Notes: generated by a model from the sequence alone, not told the origin. 64,000 bases of DNA from Haloferax massiliensis (GCF_001368915.1 NZ_CSTE01000005.1:124001-188000), one strand, 5' to 3'. Counted from the stretch's first letter, positions 17,630 through 27,880 are shown. Numbers and translations are program-made.

Positions 17630-18319
17630 ATGCGACACGTCCCAGGAACCTTCTCGATAGCGGCGCGCGACCCCGAGGCGAACGTCTACGGCGCGGCGGT
17701 GACGACCGGCACCGTCGCCGTCGGCGCGACCTGTCCCTACGTGAGCGCCGGCGGCGCGGCGGTCACGCAGTCGTACACGAAGCCCGAACACGGCCGCGAC
17801 GCGGTCGCCCGCGCCGAAGGCGGCGAGCGCATCGACGACGCCTTCGAGGCGCTCCTCGCCGCCGACGACCACGCCGCCTACCGGCAGGTCCACGGCGTCG
17901 GCGCGGGCGGCGAGTTCGCCTTCACCGGCGACGAGTGCGTCTCGTGGGCCGGCCACCGCGTCGGCGACGACTACACCGTCGCGGGCAACATGCTCGCCGG
18001 CGAGGCGGTCGTCGAGGCGACCGCCGAAGCCTACGAATCCGCCGACGGCGACATGGCCGAGCGACTCGTCTCGGCGCTCGAAGCCGGCGAGGCGGCGGGC
18101 GGCGACGACCGCGGCGAGCTGAGCGCCGCGCTGCTCGTCCACGCGCCGACGCCGGAGTTCTACCACAACCTCCGGGTCGACCTCTCCGCCGAACCGGTGG
18201 CCGACCTGCGCGACCTGCTCGCGGAGGCGCGGCGCGCGAAAGACCAGATTCGCCGCGAGACGGACGCGCAGTTCGGCGACTACCCCGACGAGATTCTCGA
18301 CTTCGGCGTCAAGTACTGA
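17630..18319 (+). CDS. DUF1028 family protein
   Basis: The 229-residue protein starts MRHVPGTFSIAARDPEANVYGAAVTTG and contains VGATCPYVSAGGAAVTQSYT, the typical N-terminus of DUF1028, a family thought to have an Ntn-hydrolase-like fold. The activity is unproven. It is convergent with the Dpp-type transporter operon and near an M20 amidohydrolase, an association that favours a role in hydrolysing imported peptides or amides. Confidence 0.85.
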   Translation: MRHVPGTFSIAARDPEANVYGAAVTTGTVAVGATCPYVSAGGAAVTQSYTKPEHGRDAVARAEGGERIDDAFEALLAADDHAAYRQVHGVGAGGEFAFTGDECVSWAGHRVGDDYTVAGNMLAGEAVVEATAEAYESADGDMAERLVSALEAGEAAGGDDRGELSAALLVHAPTPEFYHNLRVDLSAEPVADLRDLLAEARRAKDQIRRETDAQFGDYPDEILDFGVKY

Positions 18320-18363
18320 CCCGACTTCGCGTCAAATACTGAAAAGAGGCCGCGCGGGCGGCG

Positions 18364-20517
18364 TCAGTCCGAGTCGGCCGGACTGGTCTCCGCGCGCTTC
18401 GACGGCGTGATAAACGAGTCGCGCTGGCTCATCTCCTCATCCGATAGGTGACAGGAGATGTAGTGGTCGCCGCCGTCGACCGCTTCGAGTTCCGGGAGGT
18501 CCCGCTCGCAGACGTCGCCGATTTTCTTCGGGCAGCGCGTCTGGAACGGACAGCCCGACGGCGGGTTGATGGGGCTCGGAACGCTCCCTTCGAGGAGGAT
18601 GCGGTCCGTCTCGCGGTCCGGGTTCGCGTGGGGGACCGCGGACAGGAGGCTCTCCGTGTAGGGGTGGAACGGCGGCGAGAACACCTGTTCGATGCTCCCG
18701 AACTCCGCTATCTTCCCGAGGTACATCACGGCCACGCGGTCGCAGATGTGCCGGATGACGCCGATGTTGTGCGAGATGAACAGGAACGAGATGTTCTCGT
18801 CGTCCTGAATCTCGTTCAGGAGGTTGAGAATCTGCGCCTGCACGCTCACGTCGAGCGCCGACACGGGCTCGTCGCAGACGATGAGCTTCGGTTCGACCGC
18901 GAGCGCGTGCGCGATGGCGACGCGCTGTTGTTGGCCGCCGGAGAACTCGTGGGGGTACTTGCTCGCGGCGGCCCGCGAGAGGCCGACGCGTTCGAGCAGG
19001 TCGCCCACGCGTTCGCGCTTTTCCTCGCCGGTGGCGATGCCGTGTTTCTCCATCGCGCGACCGACGATTTGGCCGACGGTCTTCCGCGGGTTGAGCGAGC
19101 TCTGGGGGTCCTGGAAGATCATCTGCATCTCGCGGCGCAGACTCCGAATCTCCGAGGAGCCGAGCTCGTGGAGCGGCTGGCCCTCGAAGTACACCTCGCC
19201 GTCGGTCGGTTCGAGGAGGCGGAGCGCGGTGCGAGCGACCGTGGACTTCCCGCAGCCGGACTCGCCGACGAGCCCGACGGTCTCGCCGGGGTAGACGTCG
19301 AAGCTCACGTCGTCGACGGCCTTGACGTGCCGCCGCTCGACGGTCGGCAGGCCGCCGCCCTCCCACGAGAGGTGGACGTTGCCGAAGACGCCCTCGCCGG
19401 CGTCGAAGTACTTCTTCAGGTTCCGCACCTCGAACAGCGGCTCGCCGGTGCGGTCGATGTCGCGGCGGCCGGTCCCCGCTTCGGGGACCGTGCTCTCCGA
19501 GAGGTCGAGGTCGTCGGCGTGGAGACACGCCGCGCGAGAGGAGTCGTCGCCGACGGCGTCGAGCGACGGGTCGCCGCCGGTCCGGCACGCTTCGGTGGCG
19601 TGGGGACACCGCGGCGCGAAGTTACAACCGCTCGGGAGGTTCCCGAGGTCGGGCATCGCGCCGTCGAGCGTCGGCAGTTCGTCGTAGTCGGTGTCGACCT
19701 CCGGGATGGAGTCGATGAGCGCGCGGGTGTAGGGGTGTCGCGGGCGGTCGAACAGGTCGCCGAGTTCGGCCGTCTCCACGAGGTTCCCCGCGTACATCAC
19801 GCCGACGTGGTCGCACGTCTGGGCGACGACGCCGAGGTTGTGGGTGATCATCAGCACGGCCGTCCCCTCGCGCTCCTGCATCTCGTTGAGCAGGTCGAGA
19901 ATCTTCGCCTGCGTCGTCACGTCGAGCGCGGTGGTCGGCTCGTCGGCGATGATGAGGTCCGGCTCGCAGGAGAAGCCGATGGCGACGAGGACGCGCTGGC
20001 GCATCCCCCCGGAGAACTCGTGGGGGTAGTCGTCGACGCGCTCTTCGGCGTCGGGGATACCGACGTCGTCCATCGATTCGACGGCGAGCCGGCGTGCCTC
20101 TGACTTGGAGACGTCCTGGTGGCGGCGAATCGTCTCCGTGATTTGCTCGCCGACGGTCATCACCGGGTTGAGCGACGACATCGGGTCCTGCGGAATCATG
20201 GCGATGCGGTTGCCGCGGATGTCGCGCATCTCGGCGTCAGTCTTCTGCAGGAGATCTTCCCCATCGAAGACGACCTGCCCGCCGGTAATCTCGCCGGGCG
20301 AGTCGATGAGGCGCATGAGCGACCGCGCCGTCACGGACTTGCCCGCGCCCGACTCGCCGACGAGACCCATCGTCTCGCCGCGGTCGAGTGAGAACGACAC
20401 CTCGTTTGAGGCGACGACGGGGCCGCCCTCGGTGCGGAACTCGGTTCTGAGTCCGCGCACGTCGAGCAGCGGGCCGTCGTCGGCCTCGCCGTCGGTCGCG
20501 GTGCTGGGAGCGCTCAT
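18364..20517 (-). CDS. Fused DppD-DppF ABC transporter ATPase
   Basis: A 717-residue protein with two complete nucleotide-binding domains. First: Walker A GESGAGKSVT, signature FSGGMRQR, Walker B LIIADEP. Second: GESGCGKST, FSGGQQQR, LIVCDEP. Each ends with the Cys-containing oligopeptide-transporter tail (FAPRCPHATEAC and FQTRCPKKIGDVC). It powers import by the two permeases encoded upstream, with a 4-base overlap to DppC. Fusion of the two ATPases into one chain is common in haloarchaea. It is the last gene of the operon. Confidence 0.93.
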   Translation of the reverse strand: MSAPSTATDGEADDGPLLDVRGLRTEFRTEGGPVVASNEVSFSLDRGETMGLVGESGAGKSVTARSLMRLIDSPGEITGGQVVFDGEDLLQKTDAEMRDIRGNRIAMIPQDPMSSLNPVMTVGEQITETIRRHQDVSKSEARRLAVESMDDVGIPDAEERVDDYPHEFSGGMRQRVLVAIGFSCEPDLIIADEPTTALDVTTQAKILDLLNEMQEREGTAVLMITHNLGVVAQTCDHVGVMYAGNLVETAELGDLFDRPRHPYTRALIDSIPEVDTDYDELPTLDGAMPDLGNLPSGCNFAPRCPHATEACRTGGDPSLDAVGDDSSRAACLHADDLDLSESTVPEAGTGRRDIDRTGEPLFEVRNLKKYFDAGEGVFGNVHLSWEGGGLPTVERRHVKAVDDVSFDVYPGETVGLVGESGCGKSTVARTALRLLEPTDGEVYFEGQPLHELGSSEIRSLRREMQMIFQDPQSSLNPRKTVGQIVGRAMEKHGIATGEEKRERVGDLLERVGLSRAAASKYPHEFSGGQQQRVAIAHALAVEPKLIVCDEPVSALDVSVQAQILNLLNEIQDDENISFLFISHNIGVIRHICDRVAVMYLGKIAEFGSIEQVFSPPFHPYTESLLSAVPHANPDRETDRILLEGSVPSPINPPSGCPFQTRCPKKIGDVCERDLPELEAVDGGDHYISCHLSDEEMSQRDSFITPSKRAETSPADSD

Positions 20518-21413
20518 TCTATCGCCTCCACTTTGGGGTCGAGCACGTCACGCAGTCCGTCGCCGAGCATGTTGAACCCGACGACGGCGATGCCGATAGC
20601 CAGCGCGGGGAACAGCAACATCCACGGCGCGGTCTCCATGAAGCCGCGACCGGTGTTAATCATCAGCCCCCACGACGGCCGCGGGGGTTGCGCGCCGAGA
20701 CCGAGGAACGACAGGCTCGCCTCCGCGAGGATGGCAAAGGAGACGTTCAGCGACCCCTGCACCAGCATGGGTGCCATGCAGTTCGGGAACACCTCGCTGA
20801 AGACGATGCGCGAGTCGCTCTCGCCGCGGGCGACGGCGGCCTCGACGTACGCCTCGTTGCGTTCGGCCAGCGCCGCGCTCCGCGAGACGCGGGCGATGTA
20901 GGGCGTGTAGACGAACGCCAGCGCGATGATGACGTTGCTCAAGTCCGGGCCGAGGACGACGAGGAGCGTGAGCGCGAGCAACACCGGCGGGAACGCCATC
21001 GCGGCGTCCATGACGCGCATCAGTATCTCGTCGGTCAGGCCACCGGCGTAACCGGCGACGACGCCGATGACCGCCCCGACGGCGAGCGCGCCGGAGATAG
21101 CGCCGAAGCCGACGTACAGCGAGATGCGGCTCCCCATGACGACGCGGCTGAAGATGTCGCGGCCGAGGTCGTCGGTGCCGAACGGGTGTTCGACCGACGG
21201 GGCCTGCGAGCGGTCTTCGATGTTCGTCTGCTCGATGGGGTACGGCGCGATGAGCGGCGCGAAGACGGCGACGAGCACGAGCATCACCACGATGGAAAAG
21301 CCGAGCATCGCCTTCGTGTTACTGCGGAACTTCCGGACGAACCGGGCGATACGGTCGCGCTGTGACTGCGTGATGGTGAACCGACCGCGGTCGGTCTCCT
21401 GTTCGGTCGCCAT
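20514..21413 (-). CDS. Dipeptide/oligopeptide ABC transporter permease, DppC-like
   Basis: A 299-residue inner permease of the DppC/OppC type with the N-terminal extension helix and the EAA-type loop SAALAERNEAYVEAAVARGE that contacts the ATPase. The segment HPFGTDDLGRDIFSRVVMGS is the family signature. It starts in a TGATG junction with the stop of the DppB gene and overlaps the ATPase gene by 4 bases, so the operon is tightly coupled. Confidence 0.93.
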   Translation of the reverse strand: MATEQETDRGRFTITQSQRDRIARFVRKFRSNTKAMLGFSIVVMLVLVAVFAPLIAPYPIEQTNIEDRSQAPSVEHPFGTDDLGRDIFSRVVMGSRISLYVGFGAISGALAVGAVIGVVAGYAGGLTDEILMRVMDAAMAFPPVLLALTLLVVLGPDLSNVIIALAFVYTPYIARVSRSAALAERNEAYVEAAVARGESDSRIVFSEVFPNCMAPMLVQGSLNVSFAILAEASLSFLGLGAQPPRPSWGLMINTGRGFMETAPWMLLFPALAIGIAVVGFNMLGDGLRDVLDPKVEAIE

Positions 21414-22372
21414 CAGTCGTCACCTCCGTAGCGGATACGGGGGTCGAAGTACGCGTACAGCAGGTCTGCGGCGAAGTTCGAGAACATGTAGATGAGTGCG
21501 ACCACGAGGATGCACCCCTGAATCAGGGGGATGTCGCGGCTCTGAATCGCGGTCAGCGTCAACCGACCGATGCCGGGCCAGAAGAACACCTCTTCGAGCA
21601 CGACGACCCCGCCGAACGCGTAGCTGAACTGGAACGCGATGACCGTGATGACGGGGATGATTGCGTTCTTGAGCGCGTGCCTGAGGACGATGACCCGTTG
21701 GCTCATCCCCTTCGCACGCGCGAGATTGATGTACTCCTCGCTGAGCACCTCCAGCATCGACGACCGGGTCATCCGCATGATGTAGGCGGTGAGCGCGAAG
21801 CCCATCGCCCCCGCGGGGAGGGCGAGTCGCGTGAGCGACCCGACGAGGTCCTCGCTCGGGGAGACGTACCCCCCGGTCGGAAAGAGGTTCAGCCAGACGG
21901 CGAACACCAAAATGAACACCAGCCCCCACAGGAAGATGGGCATCGAGATGCCGACGAAAGCGAACATCGAGGCGCTCACGTCGGGCGCTTCGTTCTGGTT
22001 GACGGCGGCGTAGACGCCGAGCGGAACCGACAGCACGACGGCGACGAGCGTCGCGGCGACCGCGAGCATCATCGACCGCGGCAGGCGCTCGGCGATGAGT
22101 TGCGCCACGGGCTCGCCGAATCGGAGCGATTCGCCCATGTTCCCCTGGAGGAGCCCGACGACCCAGTCGATGTACTGCACGTACAGCGGGCGGTTGAGTC
22201 CCAGTTGGGTTTGGAGCGCTTCGAGCGATTGTTCGGTCGCGTTGGGGCCCAAGATGAGCAGGGCCACGTCACCGGGCAGGATGTTGGTGACGGCGAAGGC
22301 GATGAGCGTGACGAAAAACAGCGTCACCGCCATGAACCCGACGCGCCGAACGACGTAGTTGTACATCGACAT
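21413..22372 (-). CDS. Dipeptide/oligopeptide ABC transporter permease, DppB-like
   Basis: A 319-residue permease with about six helices. It begins MYNYVVRRVGFMAVTLFFV after two residues and has the DppB landmarks LLQGNMGESLRFGEPV and the EAA loop EYINLARAKGMSQRVIVLRH. It shares one base with the start of the DppC gene. Sixteen bases separate it from the substrate-binding protein upstream, so all four genes form one operon. Confidence 0.93.
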   Translation of the reverse strand: MSMYNYVVRRVGFMAVTLFFVTLIAFAVTNILPGDVALLILGPNATEQSLEALQTQLGLNRPLYVQYIDWVVGLLQGNMGESLRFGEPVAQLIAERLPRSMMLAVAATLVAVVLSVPLGVYAAVNQNEAPDVSASMFAFVGISMPIFLWGLVFILVFAVWLNLFPTGGYVSPSEDLVGSLTRLALPAGAMGFALTAYIMRMTRSSMLEVLSEEYINLARAKGMSQRVIVLRHALKNAIIPVITVIAFQFSYAFGGVVVLEEVFFWPGIGRLTLTAIQSRDIPLIQGCILVVALIYMFSNFAADLLYAYFDPRIRYGGDD

Positions 22373-22387
22373 TGTGTGGAATCCCTG

Positions 22388-24061
22388 TTAGCGGTCGAGC
22401 CAGTTGTCGCCGAACTGCAGCGTCGATCCGTCGGGCGCGCCGATGTCGCCTTTGTACTGCGAGGCGGCTCCGTAGAGGCTCGGCTGCCACCACAGGAAGA
22501 GGTGGCCGGCGCGGTCCTCGTGGAGAATCTCCGTCGCCTGGTGGTAGAGTTCGGCGCGCTCCTGTTCGTCGTAGATGGTCCTCGCCTCCTCGACGAGCGC
22601 GTTGTAGTCCTCGTTCACCCAGTTGGTGAAGAAGAACGCCCCGTTGGGGTGCAGGAACTTGTAGAACGACACGTCGGGGTACCAGAGCGCGAGGTAGGAG
22701 CTCGTCGTCGCCTGGAAGTCGCGGTTGGAGTAGACGTCAGAGAGCCACGTGCTCCACGTGATCTGCTGGATTTCGAGGTTGATGCCGACCTCGGCGGCGT
22801 CGGCGGCGATGACCTCCGCGGCCTGCACCTGCGTCGGGTAGGACTGCGGAATCTTGAACGTCGCCGTGAAGCCGTCGGACATGCCGGCGGCGTCGAGGTG
22901 CTCCTGTGCCTTGTCGAGGTCGCGTGGGCGAGGTTCGATGTCCGGGTTGACCCACGGGCTGCCGGGCGTCGCCGGGGACGCGGTGGTCTGACCGGTGCCG
23001 TAGAGGGCCGCCTCGGCGACCTTCTCCTTGTCGATGGTGTAGTCGAGCGCGAGGCGGGCGTCCCGGTTGTCGAAGGGAGCCACGTCGCAGTTCAGGCCGA
23101 GGTAGACGAGCGATTTCGGGAACTGCTTCTCGAATCGAACGTCGGGGGCCTGCTCGACGCGGGAGACGTCCTTCGGCGCGATGCCGTTGATGAAGTCGTA
23201 CTCGCCGGCGAGGAACGACTGGAGGCGGACGCTCGGGTCCGGAACCTCGCTCTTGACGATGGTGTCGATGAACGGGCCGTCCTCGTCGGACGCGCCCCAG
23301 TAGTCCTCGTTGCGCGTCATCGTGAACGAGGTCTCGATCTCCCGGCTCTCGAACTTGTACGGGCCGGTCCCGATGGGTTCTTCGACCATGTCCTTCTCGG
23401 CGTTCTCGGCGGGCATGACCGACAGTTCCGCCGTCGCCATCTTGGCGAGGAACGGCGCGAACGGCTCGGTGAGTTGGACTTCGAACGTGTAGTCGTCGGG
23501 GGCGCGAAGCTCCTCGACGTAGTCGAAGAAACCGGTGGCGAGGTAGTCGCCGTTCTGGACGCGCTCGTAGCTCGCGAGCACGTCGGCCGAGGTCATCTCC
23601 TCGCCGTTGTGGAAGGTGACGCCCTCCCGGAGGTTGAACGTCAGGACCGTGTTGTCGTCGGACTGCTCCATCGACTCCGCGAGGTGCGGCTGGATGGAGT
23701 AGTCGTCCTGCAGCGCGACGACTTCCTCGTAGATGTTCTCCAAGACGCGCTTGGAGGCCGCCGAGGTGTCGATGTGCGGGTCGAGACCCTGCACCGGCAC
23801 CGCGCCGCCCCACTGGAGCGTCCCGCCCTGCTTCCCACCACTTGCCGCGGTCGTGTCGGTGCTCTCCGTGTCGCCGCCTTCGTCCGTGGAGCCCGAACCT
23901 TCGGTCGTGCCGTCGTCGGAACCGCCGCCCGTACAGCCGGCGAGCGCCACCGCGCCGGTCGTCGCCGCCGCCCCGAGGAAGGTACGGCGGTCGAAACGAC
24001 TGCGACGCGTACCGTCGCCGGTGCTATCGGAGGAATCGCTCCCCTTGCCATTCTCTTGCAT
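22388..24061 (-). CDS. SBP_bac_5 solute-binding lipoprotein of the Dpp-type transporter
   Basis: From MQENGKGSD this 557-residue lipoprotein has a Tat signal (DRRTFLGAAATTGAVALAGC) and lipobox Cys, an acidic Thr/Gly/Ser spacer, and the normal family 5 order: LQWGGAVPVQGLDPH, FNLREGVTFHNGEEMTSADV, then EHLDAAGMSDGFTATFKIPQ and the C-terminal lobe. This unpermuted order contrasts with the paralogue at 8383-10248. The ligand may be peptides or N-carbamoyl compounds, judged from the adjacent hydrolase. An ATG 18 codons upstream is less likely because it would precede the Tat region with non-signal sequence. Confidence 0.9.
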   Translation of the reverse strand: MQENGKGSDSSDSTGDGTRRSRFDRRTFLGAAATTGAVALAGCTGGGSDDGTTEGSGSTDEGGDTESTDTTAASGGKQGGTLQWGGAVPVQGLDPHIDTSAASKRVLENIYEEVVALQDDYSIQPHLAESMEQSDDNTVLTFNLREGVTFHNGEEMTSADVLASYERVQNGDYLATGFFDYVEELRAPDDYTFEVQLTEPFAPFLAKMATAELSVMPAENAEKDMVEEPIGTGPYKFESREIETSFTMTRNEDYWGASDEDGPFIDTIVKSEVPDPSVRLQSFLAGEYDFINGIAPKDVSRVEQAPDVRFEKQFPKSLVYLGLNCDVAPFDNRDARLALDYTIDKEKVAEAALYGTGQTTASPATPGSPWVNPDIEPRPRDLDKAQEHLDAAGMSDGFTATFKIPQSYPTQVQAAEVIAADAAEVGINLEIQQITWSTWLSDVYSNRDFQATTSSYLALWYPDVSFYKFLHPNGAFFFTNWVNEDYNALVEEARTIYDEQERAELYHQATEILHEDRAGHLFLWWQPSLYGAASQYKGDIGAPDGSTLQFGDNWLDR

Positions 24062-24488
24062 ACAGTCGCTCCAATCCGTTACTGTGTGATAAAAATTGTG
24101 GTTGTGTGAGTACAATCCCCATATCGAGACGGAGAAGATGTAATATCAGATACCGTTCCGAGCGCCGAGCGCGAGGGAACTGTAGAATGACCAATTATAT
24201 CTCGTCGCTGTCCGGGATTACTGCACGGATGTCAACCCGTTCGCCGCAGGCGACGGTCCATACCGACGGCCCGCAGGTCGCTCGCGGCGACCGAACCGTC
24301 GCCGGCGCGCGTCCTCGAACGTCGCTAACGTGCGCCCTCGAACGACACGGGCGGTGGGCAAGAGTCCCGGAACCCACATCTAACGCGCTGTACCTACTGA
24401 TTTCGGGGATTTCTCGGTCGCCAGGTACTGTCACGCATGTGACCGAATTCCAAACAATAAAATAGGGTTAGTCACGAATCCGGGAACC
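24062..24488 (+). other. Divergent promoter region between transporter and amidohydrolase
   Basis: 427 bases between two divergent units. AT-rich blocks lie at both ends (around 24085-24200 and 24450-24470), fitting two back-to-back promoters. The middle is GC-rich without a supported gene. An IclR regulator encoded nearby could act here, but no clear operator was seen. Confidence 0.4.
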
Positions 24489-25736
24489 ATGCGAGTCAAC
24501 CAGCAGCGACTCCGCAGTGACATCGAGTCGAACGCGGAGTTCGGGGCCGTCCCGACAGACGAGGGTCGGGGACGGACGGTCCTTGCCGGCAGCGAGGCGG
24601 ACCGGCGGGCGAGAGAGTTCTTCTGCGAGCGCCTCCGGGACGCCGACCTCTCCATCACCATCGACGAGGTCGGCAACATCGTCGGCCGGTGGGAGCCCGA
24701 GAGCGCGGACCCCGACGCGGCCCCGGTCGCGACCGGGAGCCACCTCGATTCGGTCCCCGAGGGCGGCATCTTCGACGGACCGCTCGGCGTGTACGCGGGG
24801 CTGGAGAGCGTCCGCGCGATGCAGGACGCCGGCGTCGAACCCGTCCGCCCCGTCGAGGTCGTCAACTTCACCGAGGAGGAGGGCCAGCGGTTCGGCGGCG
24901 GCCTCATCGGGTCGGCGGTCGCCGTCGGCGAGCTGAGCGTCGCGGAGGCGCTCGATATCGAGGACGCCGACGGGATTCCGCTCGGCGACGCCCTCGCGGA
25001 CATCGGCTACCGGGGTGACGGGCGCATCGACGCCGCGGACTGGGACGCGTGGATAGAGCTCCACATCGAGCAGTCCGAGCGCCTCGAAGACGCGGCGGTC
25101 CCGGCCGGCGTCGTCACGAGCATCGTCGGCCTCTCGCGCTGTGCCGTCGAAATCACGGGCGAGGCCGACCACGCGGGGTCGACGCTCATGGACGACCGCT
25201 CGGACGCGCTCGCCGCCGCCAGCGAGTTCGTCCTCGACGTGGAGCGCGCGACGAACGAGCGGGGCGAGGTCTCGGAGACCGCGGTCGGAACCGTCGGCAA
25301 ACTGGAGGTCTCGCCGAACGCGCCCAACGTCATCGCCGGAAAGGTCGACCTGACCGTCGACGTCCGCGACGTGGCGTACGACTCCATCGAGTACGTCATC
25401 GACGAGGCGGAGGCGAGCCTCGACCGCATCGAGGCCGAGCGCCCGGTCGAGACCGCGCTCTCGCACCCGTGGGACCGCAAGCCCGTCGAGATGAGCGAGC
25501 GGTGCCGCGCCGCGCTCCACGACGCCGGGACCGACGCCGACCTCGAAACCCTCGACCTCCACTCCGGGGCCGGCCACGACACTATGCACGTCGCGGCCGT
25601 CACCGACGCCGCGCTGCTCTTTGCCCCCTCCCGCGACGGCATCTCCCACAACCCCCGCGAGTGGACCGACTGGGAGGACTGCGCCGACGCGACCCGCGTG
25701 CTCGCCGGCGCGCTCGCCGACCTCGCGACCGAGTGA
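24489..25736 (+). CDS. M20 family amidohydrolase (N-carbamoyl-amino-acid hydrolase / allantoate amidohydrolase-like)
   Basis: A 415-residue metal-dependent hydrolase. The metal-binding signatures are GSHLDSVPEGGIFDGPLG (about 82-99), EEEGQRFGGGLIGS (about 130), LHIEQSERLE (about 192) and LHSGAGHDTMHVA near the C-terminus; the last matches the HSGAGHDA pattern of the carbamoyl hydrolases and allantoate enzymes rather than of peptidases. It probably releases ammonia or amino acids from imported carbamoyl or ureido compounds. It is divergent from the transporter and followed by an IclR regulator. Confidence 0.87.
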   Translation: MRVNQQRLRSDIESNAEFGAVPTDEGRGRTVLAGSEADRRAREFFCERLRDADLSITIDEVGNIVGRWEPESADPDAAPVATGSHLDSVPEGGIFDGPLGVYAGLESVRAMQDAGVEPVRPVEVVNFTEEEGQRFGGGLIGSAVAVGELSVAEALDIEDADGIPLGDALADIGYRGDGRIDAADWDAWIELHIEQSERLEDAAVPAGVVTSIVGLSRCAVEITGEADHAGSTLMDDRSDALAAASEFVLDVERATNERGEVSETAVGTVGKLEVSPNAPNVIAGKVDLTVDVRDVAYDSIEYVIDEAEASLDRIEAERPVETALSHPWDRKPVEMSERCRAALHDAGTDADLETLDLHSGAGHDTMHVAAVTDAALLFAPSRDGISHNPREWTDWEDCADATRVLAGALADLATE

Positions 25737-26141
25737 CGAAACCGCCCGACTGACGACTGCCGTTCTCGTGTTCGTCCGCCGCTCTGCTGTTTTCTCGGTG
25801 AGGTCGAACGACCGCCGCCCGCGTCTCTGCGAGACTCAGTCGAGCGCGGTCGAATCGCTCGCCACACCCGCTCTCGAATCCTCGTGTAGAGCCACTGAAA
25901 CGCGTGTTTTCTCTCGGGTCGACTCGTATCGACACCCTCGGAACGGCGAATCGTTCGTACAATGAGAACGCAGCGTCTCGAAGTCGAATTCGCCGTTTTC
26001 AGAACTTCGTTAGACGTAATTCGGCGTTTTCGTGTCCCCGGTCACGGGATTTTGCGGCAATTAGTGCGATTATCGGGCCGTCTCGGAAGTGGACGTTTGT
26101 CAAATACAAACAGCTATGGCGACGGAGCTTCGAACTGGACT
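25737..26141 (+). other. Intergenic region before the IclR gene
   Basis: 405 bases without a supported gene. It becomes AT-richer from 25900, and the run tgtcaaatacaaacagct (26098-26115) about 30 bases before the ATG at 26142 is the likely promoter. An open frame that extends the IclR protein upstream lacks haloarchaeal codon character. Confidence 0.4.
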
Positions 26142-26957
26142 ATGGCAGACGAACACACGACCGGCTCACCGCGGACCCTGAAAACGGTGTCTCGCGCGTT
26201 CGACGTCGTTCGTGCGCTCGAAGAGTTAGACGGCGCGCGAGTGACGGAGCTGGCGAACCACCTCGACCTCTCGAAGAGCGTCGTCTACAACTACCTCAGC
26301 ACGCTGCGGGCCGAGAAGTTCGTCGTGAAGGAAGAAGACACCTACCGGCTGTCGCTACAGTTCCTCCTCGTGGGCGAGTACGTCCGGTACCAGAACATCC
26401 TCTACCGCATCGGCAAGCCCGAAATCGAGGAACTCGCGGAGAAGACGGGCGAATACGCCCACTTAGCGACCGAACAGCACGGACTGGGCGTCAACCTCTA
26501 CAAGGTGAGCGGCGAGAAGGCTGTCGGGAGCGACTATCAGGTGAACAAGCTCCAGCGCGCCGACTACCTCCACTTCTCGGCGACGGGGAAGGCGATTCTC
26601 GCCCACCTTCCCAAAGAGCGCGTCGAGTGGATCGTCGACCAGTACGGACTCCCGCGCAAGACCGAAGCGACCATCACGACCCGCGAGGAGCTGTTCGAGG
26701 AGTTGGAGACGATTCGAGACCGGGGCTACTCGCTCAACGACGAAGAGGAGATAAAGGGCCTGCAGGCCATCGGCGCGCCGGTGACGAACCGTCACGGCCG
26801 CGTCCTCGGCTCCATCAGCGTCTCCGGGCCAGTCCGCCGGATGAAACAGCCGGAGTACCACGAACGGCTCATCGAGAGCGTCGTCAACACCGCCAACGTC
26901 ATCGAGGTGAACGTCAACATGGAGGAGTCCGACGACGACTTCCCGACGTTCAGCTAA
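26142..26957 (+). CDS. IclR family transcriptional regulator
   Basis: A 271-residue regulator. The N-terminal winged helix (about 15-75) includes VTELANHLDLSKSVVYNYLS. The effector-binding IclR domain follows, with YLHFSATGKAILAHLP and ITTREELFEELETIRDRGYS as family marks. It sits next to the amidohydrolase and the Dpp-type transporter and is their likely local regulator. The start MADEHTTGS at 26142 matches the usual family N-terminus; longer upstream frames look non-coding. Confidence 0.9.
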   Translation: MADEHTTGSPRTLKTVSRAFDVVRALEELDGARVTELANHLDLSKSVVYNYLSTLRAEKFVVKEEDTYRLSLQFLLVGEYVRYQNILYRIGKPEIEELAEKTGEYAHLATEQHGLGVNLYKVSGEKAVGSDYQVNKLQRADYLHFSATGKAILAHLPKERVEWIVDQYGLPRKTEATITTREELFEELETIRDRGYSLNDEEEIKGLQAIGAPVTNRHGRVLGSISVSGPVRRMKQPEYHERLIESVVNTANVIEVNVNMEESDDDFPTFS

Positions 26958-27880
26958 TCGGGGCGCGTCGTCCACAGGCATCCACGTCGGCACCGTCTCC
27001 GCGTCGGCAACATTCCGCAGTCGGCGACATCCCACCGTCTTCCTCCGATCCGGTTCACAAACTGAGAACCGCCGGTCCCGGTCGGGGCAGTCGGGTCGAG
27101 AGGCCGCGCTCGACACGAGCGAGCGACCGAACGACCCGCCCGGCCGCGAATTTCGGCTCGGGGTATCGAAGCCTCCTCCGCGCCTTCGACGCCGTTCGTC
27201 GGCCGAGAACGAGGGTTCGAACGTCGGACAGTCGCACGCCCGAACAGTTTCGAGACCGGACAGTGTGAGAACCGACACGTGACGACGAATCTCCCCGGAG
27301 GGCTTGACTAAATAAGAACGAATCCGATTTCCAGTCGCCGAACACCAAGTTATGCTCCATATTCTACCGAACTCACCGCATTCACCACCTACTGCCGAGA
27401 CGCCCGACCCACCGCTGGCAACGACGGCCACCGACCGGACGGCGCCGAATGCCATTACACAACTATTAGTGTAATTAGCGTTGCCACACGGTTCGACCGC
27501 CAGTCACGCACGACTCGGGCGGACCCGAAGCGTCGCGTGCCGGGCGACACTCCCCGGACTTTCGAGTCGGGACGGACTGAGTACCTCTCGAACTCGGTTA
27601 TCAGACGACATGTTAATTCAGTAGTTGTACAATAGTATTCCCGTTCGAACGAAGTGGTACCGAAACCGAACATTCGAGAGTAGAACAGACGTTCGCAACC
27701 GCGCACACAAACGTCGTCTACCGGACTTTTCTCCCGATTACATGTGAAATTTGTAAAAATTGTAAAAATTCTACAGAACCCATTATCCGTGGCCGCGCTC
27801 AAATCGAGTGACCACTCATGAAAAGTGTTCTAAATCCACAATAGTATGGGCGTGTCGGAAGGGTCGAGAGCGGACCGACC
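26958..27880 (+). other. Long intergenic region, no gene recognised
   Basis: 923 bases between the IclR gene and the 3' end of the Usp gene. Several open frames exist but none has recognisable domains or haloarchaeal composition. The right part (27590-27840) is AT-rich and contains a short tandem repeat, TGTAAAAAT twice at 27753-27771. Decayed genes are possible. Confidence 0.35.

Noticed and set aside
27455-27802. 115-codon minus-strand frame in the long intergenic region
   Set aside because: Cys/Phe/Thr-rich composition unlike haloarchaeal proteins and no family resemblance.
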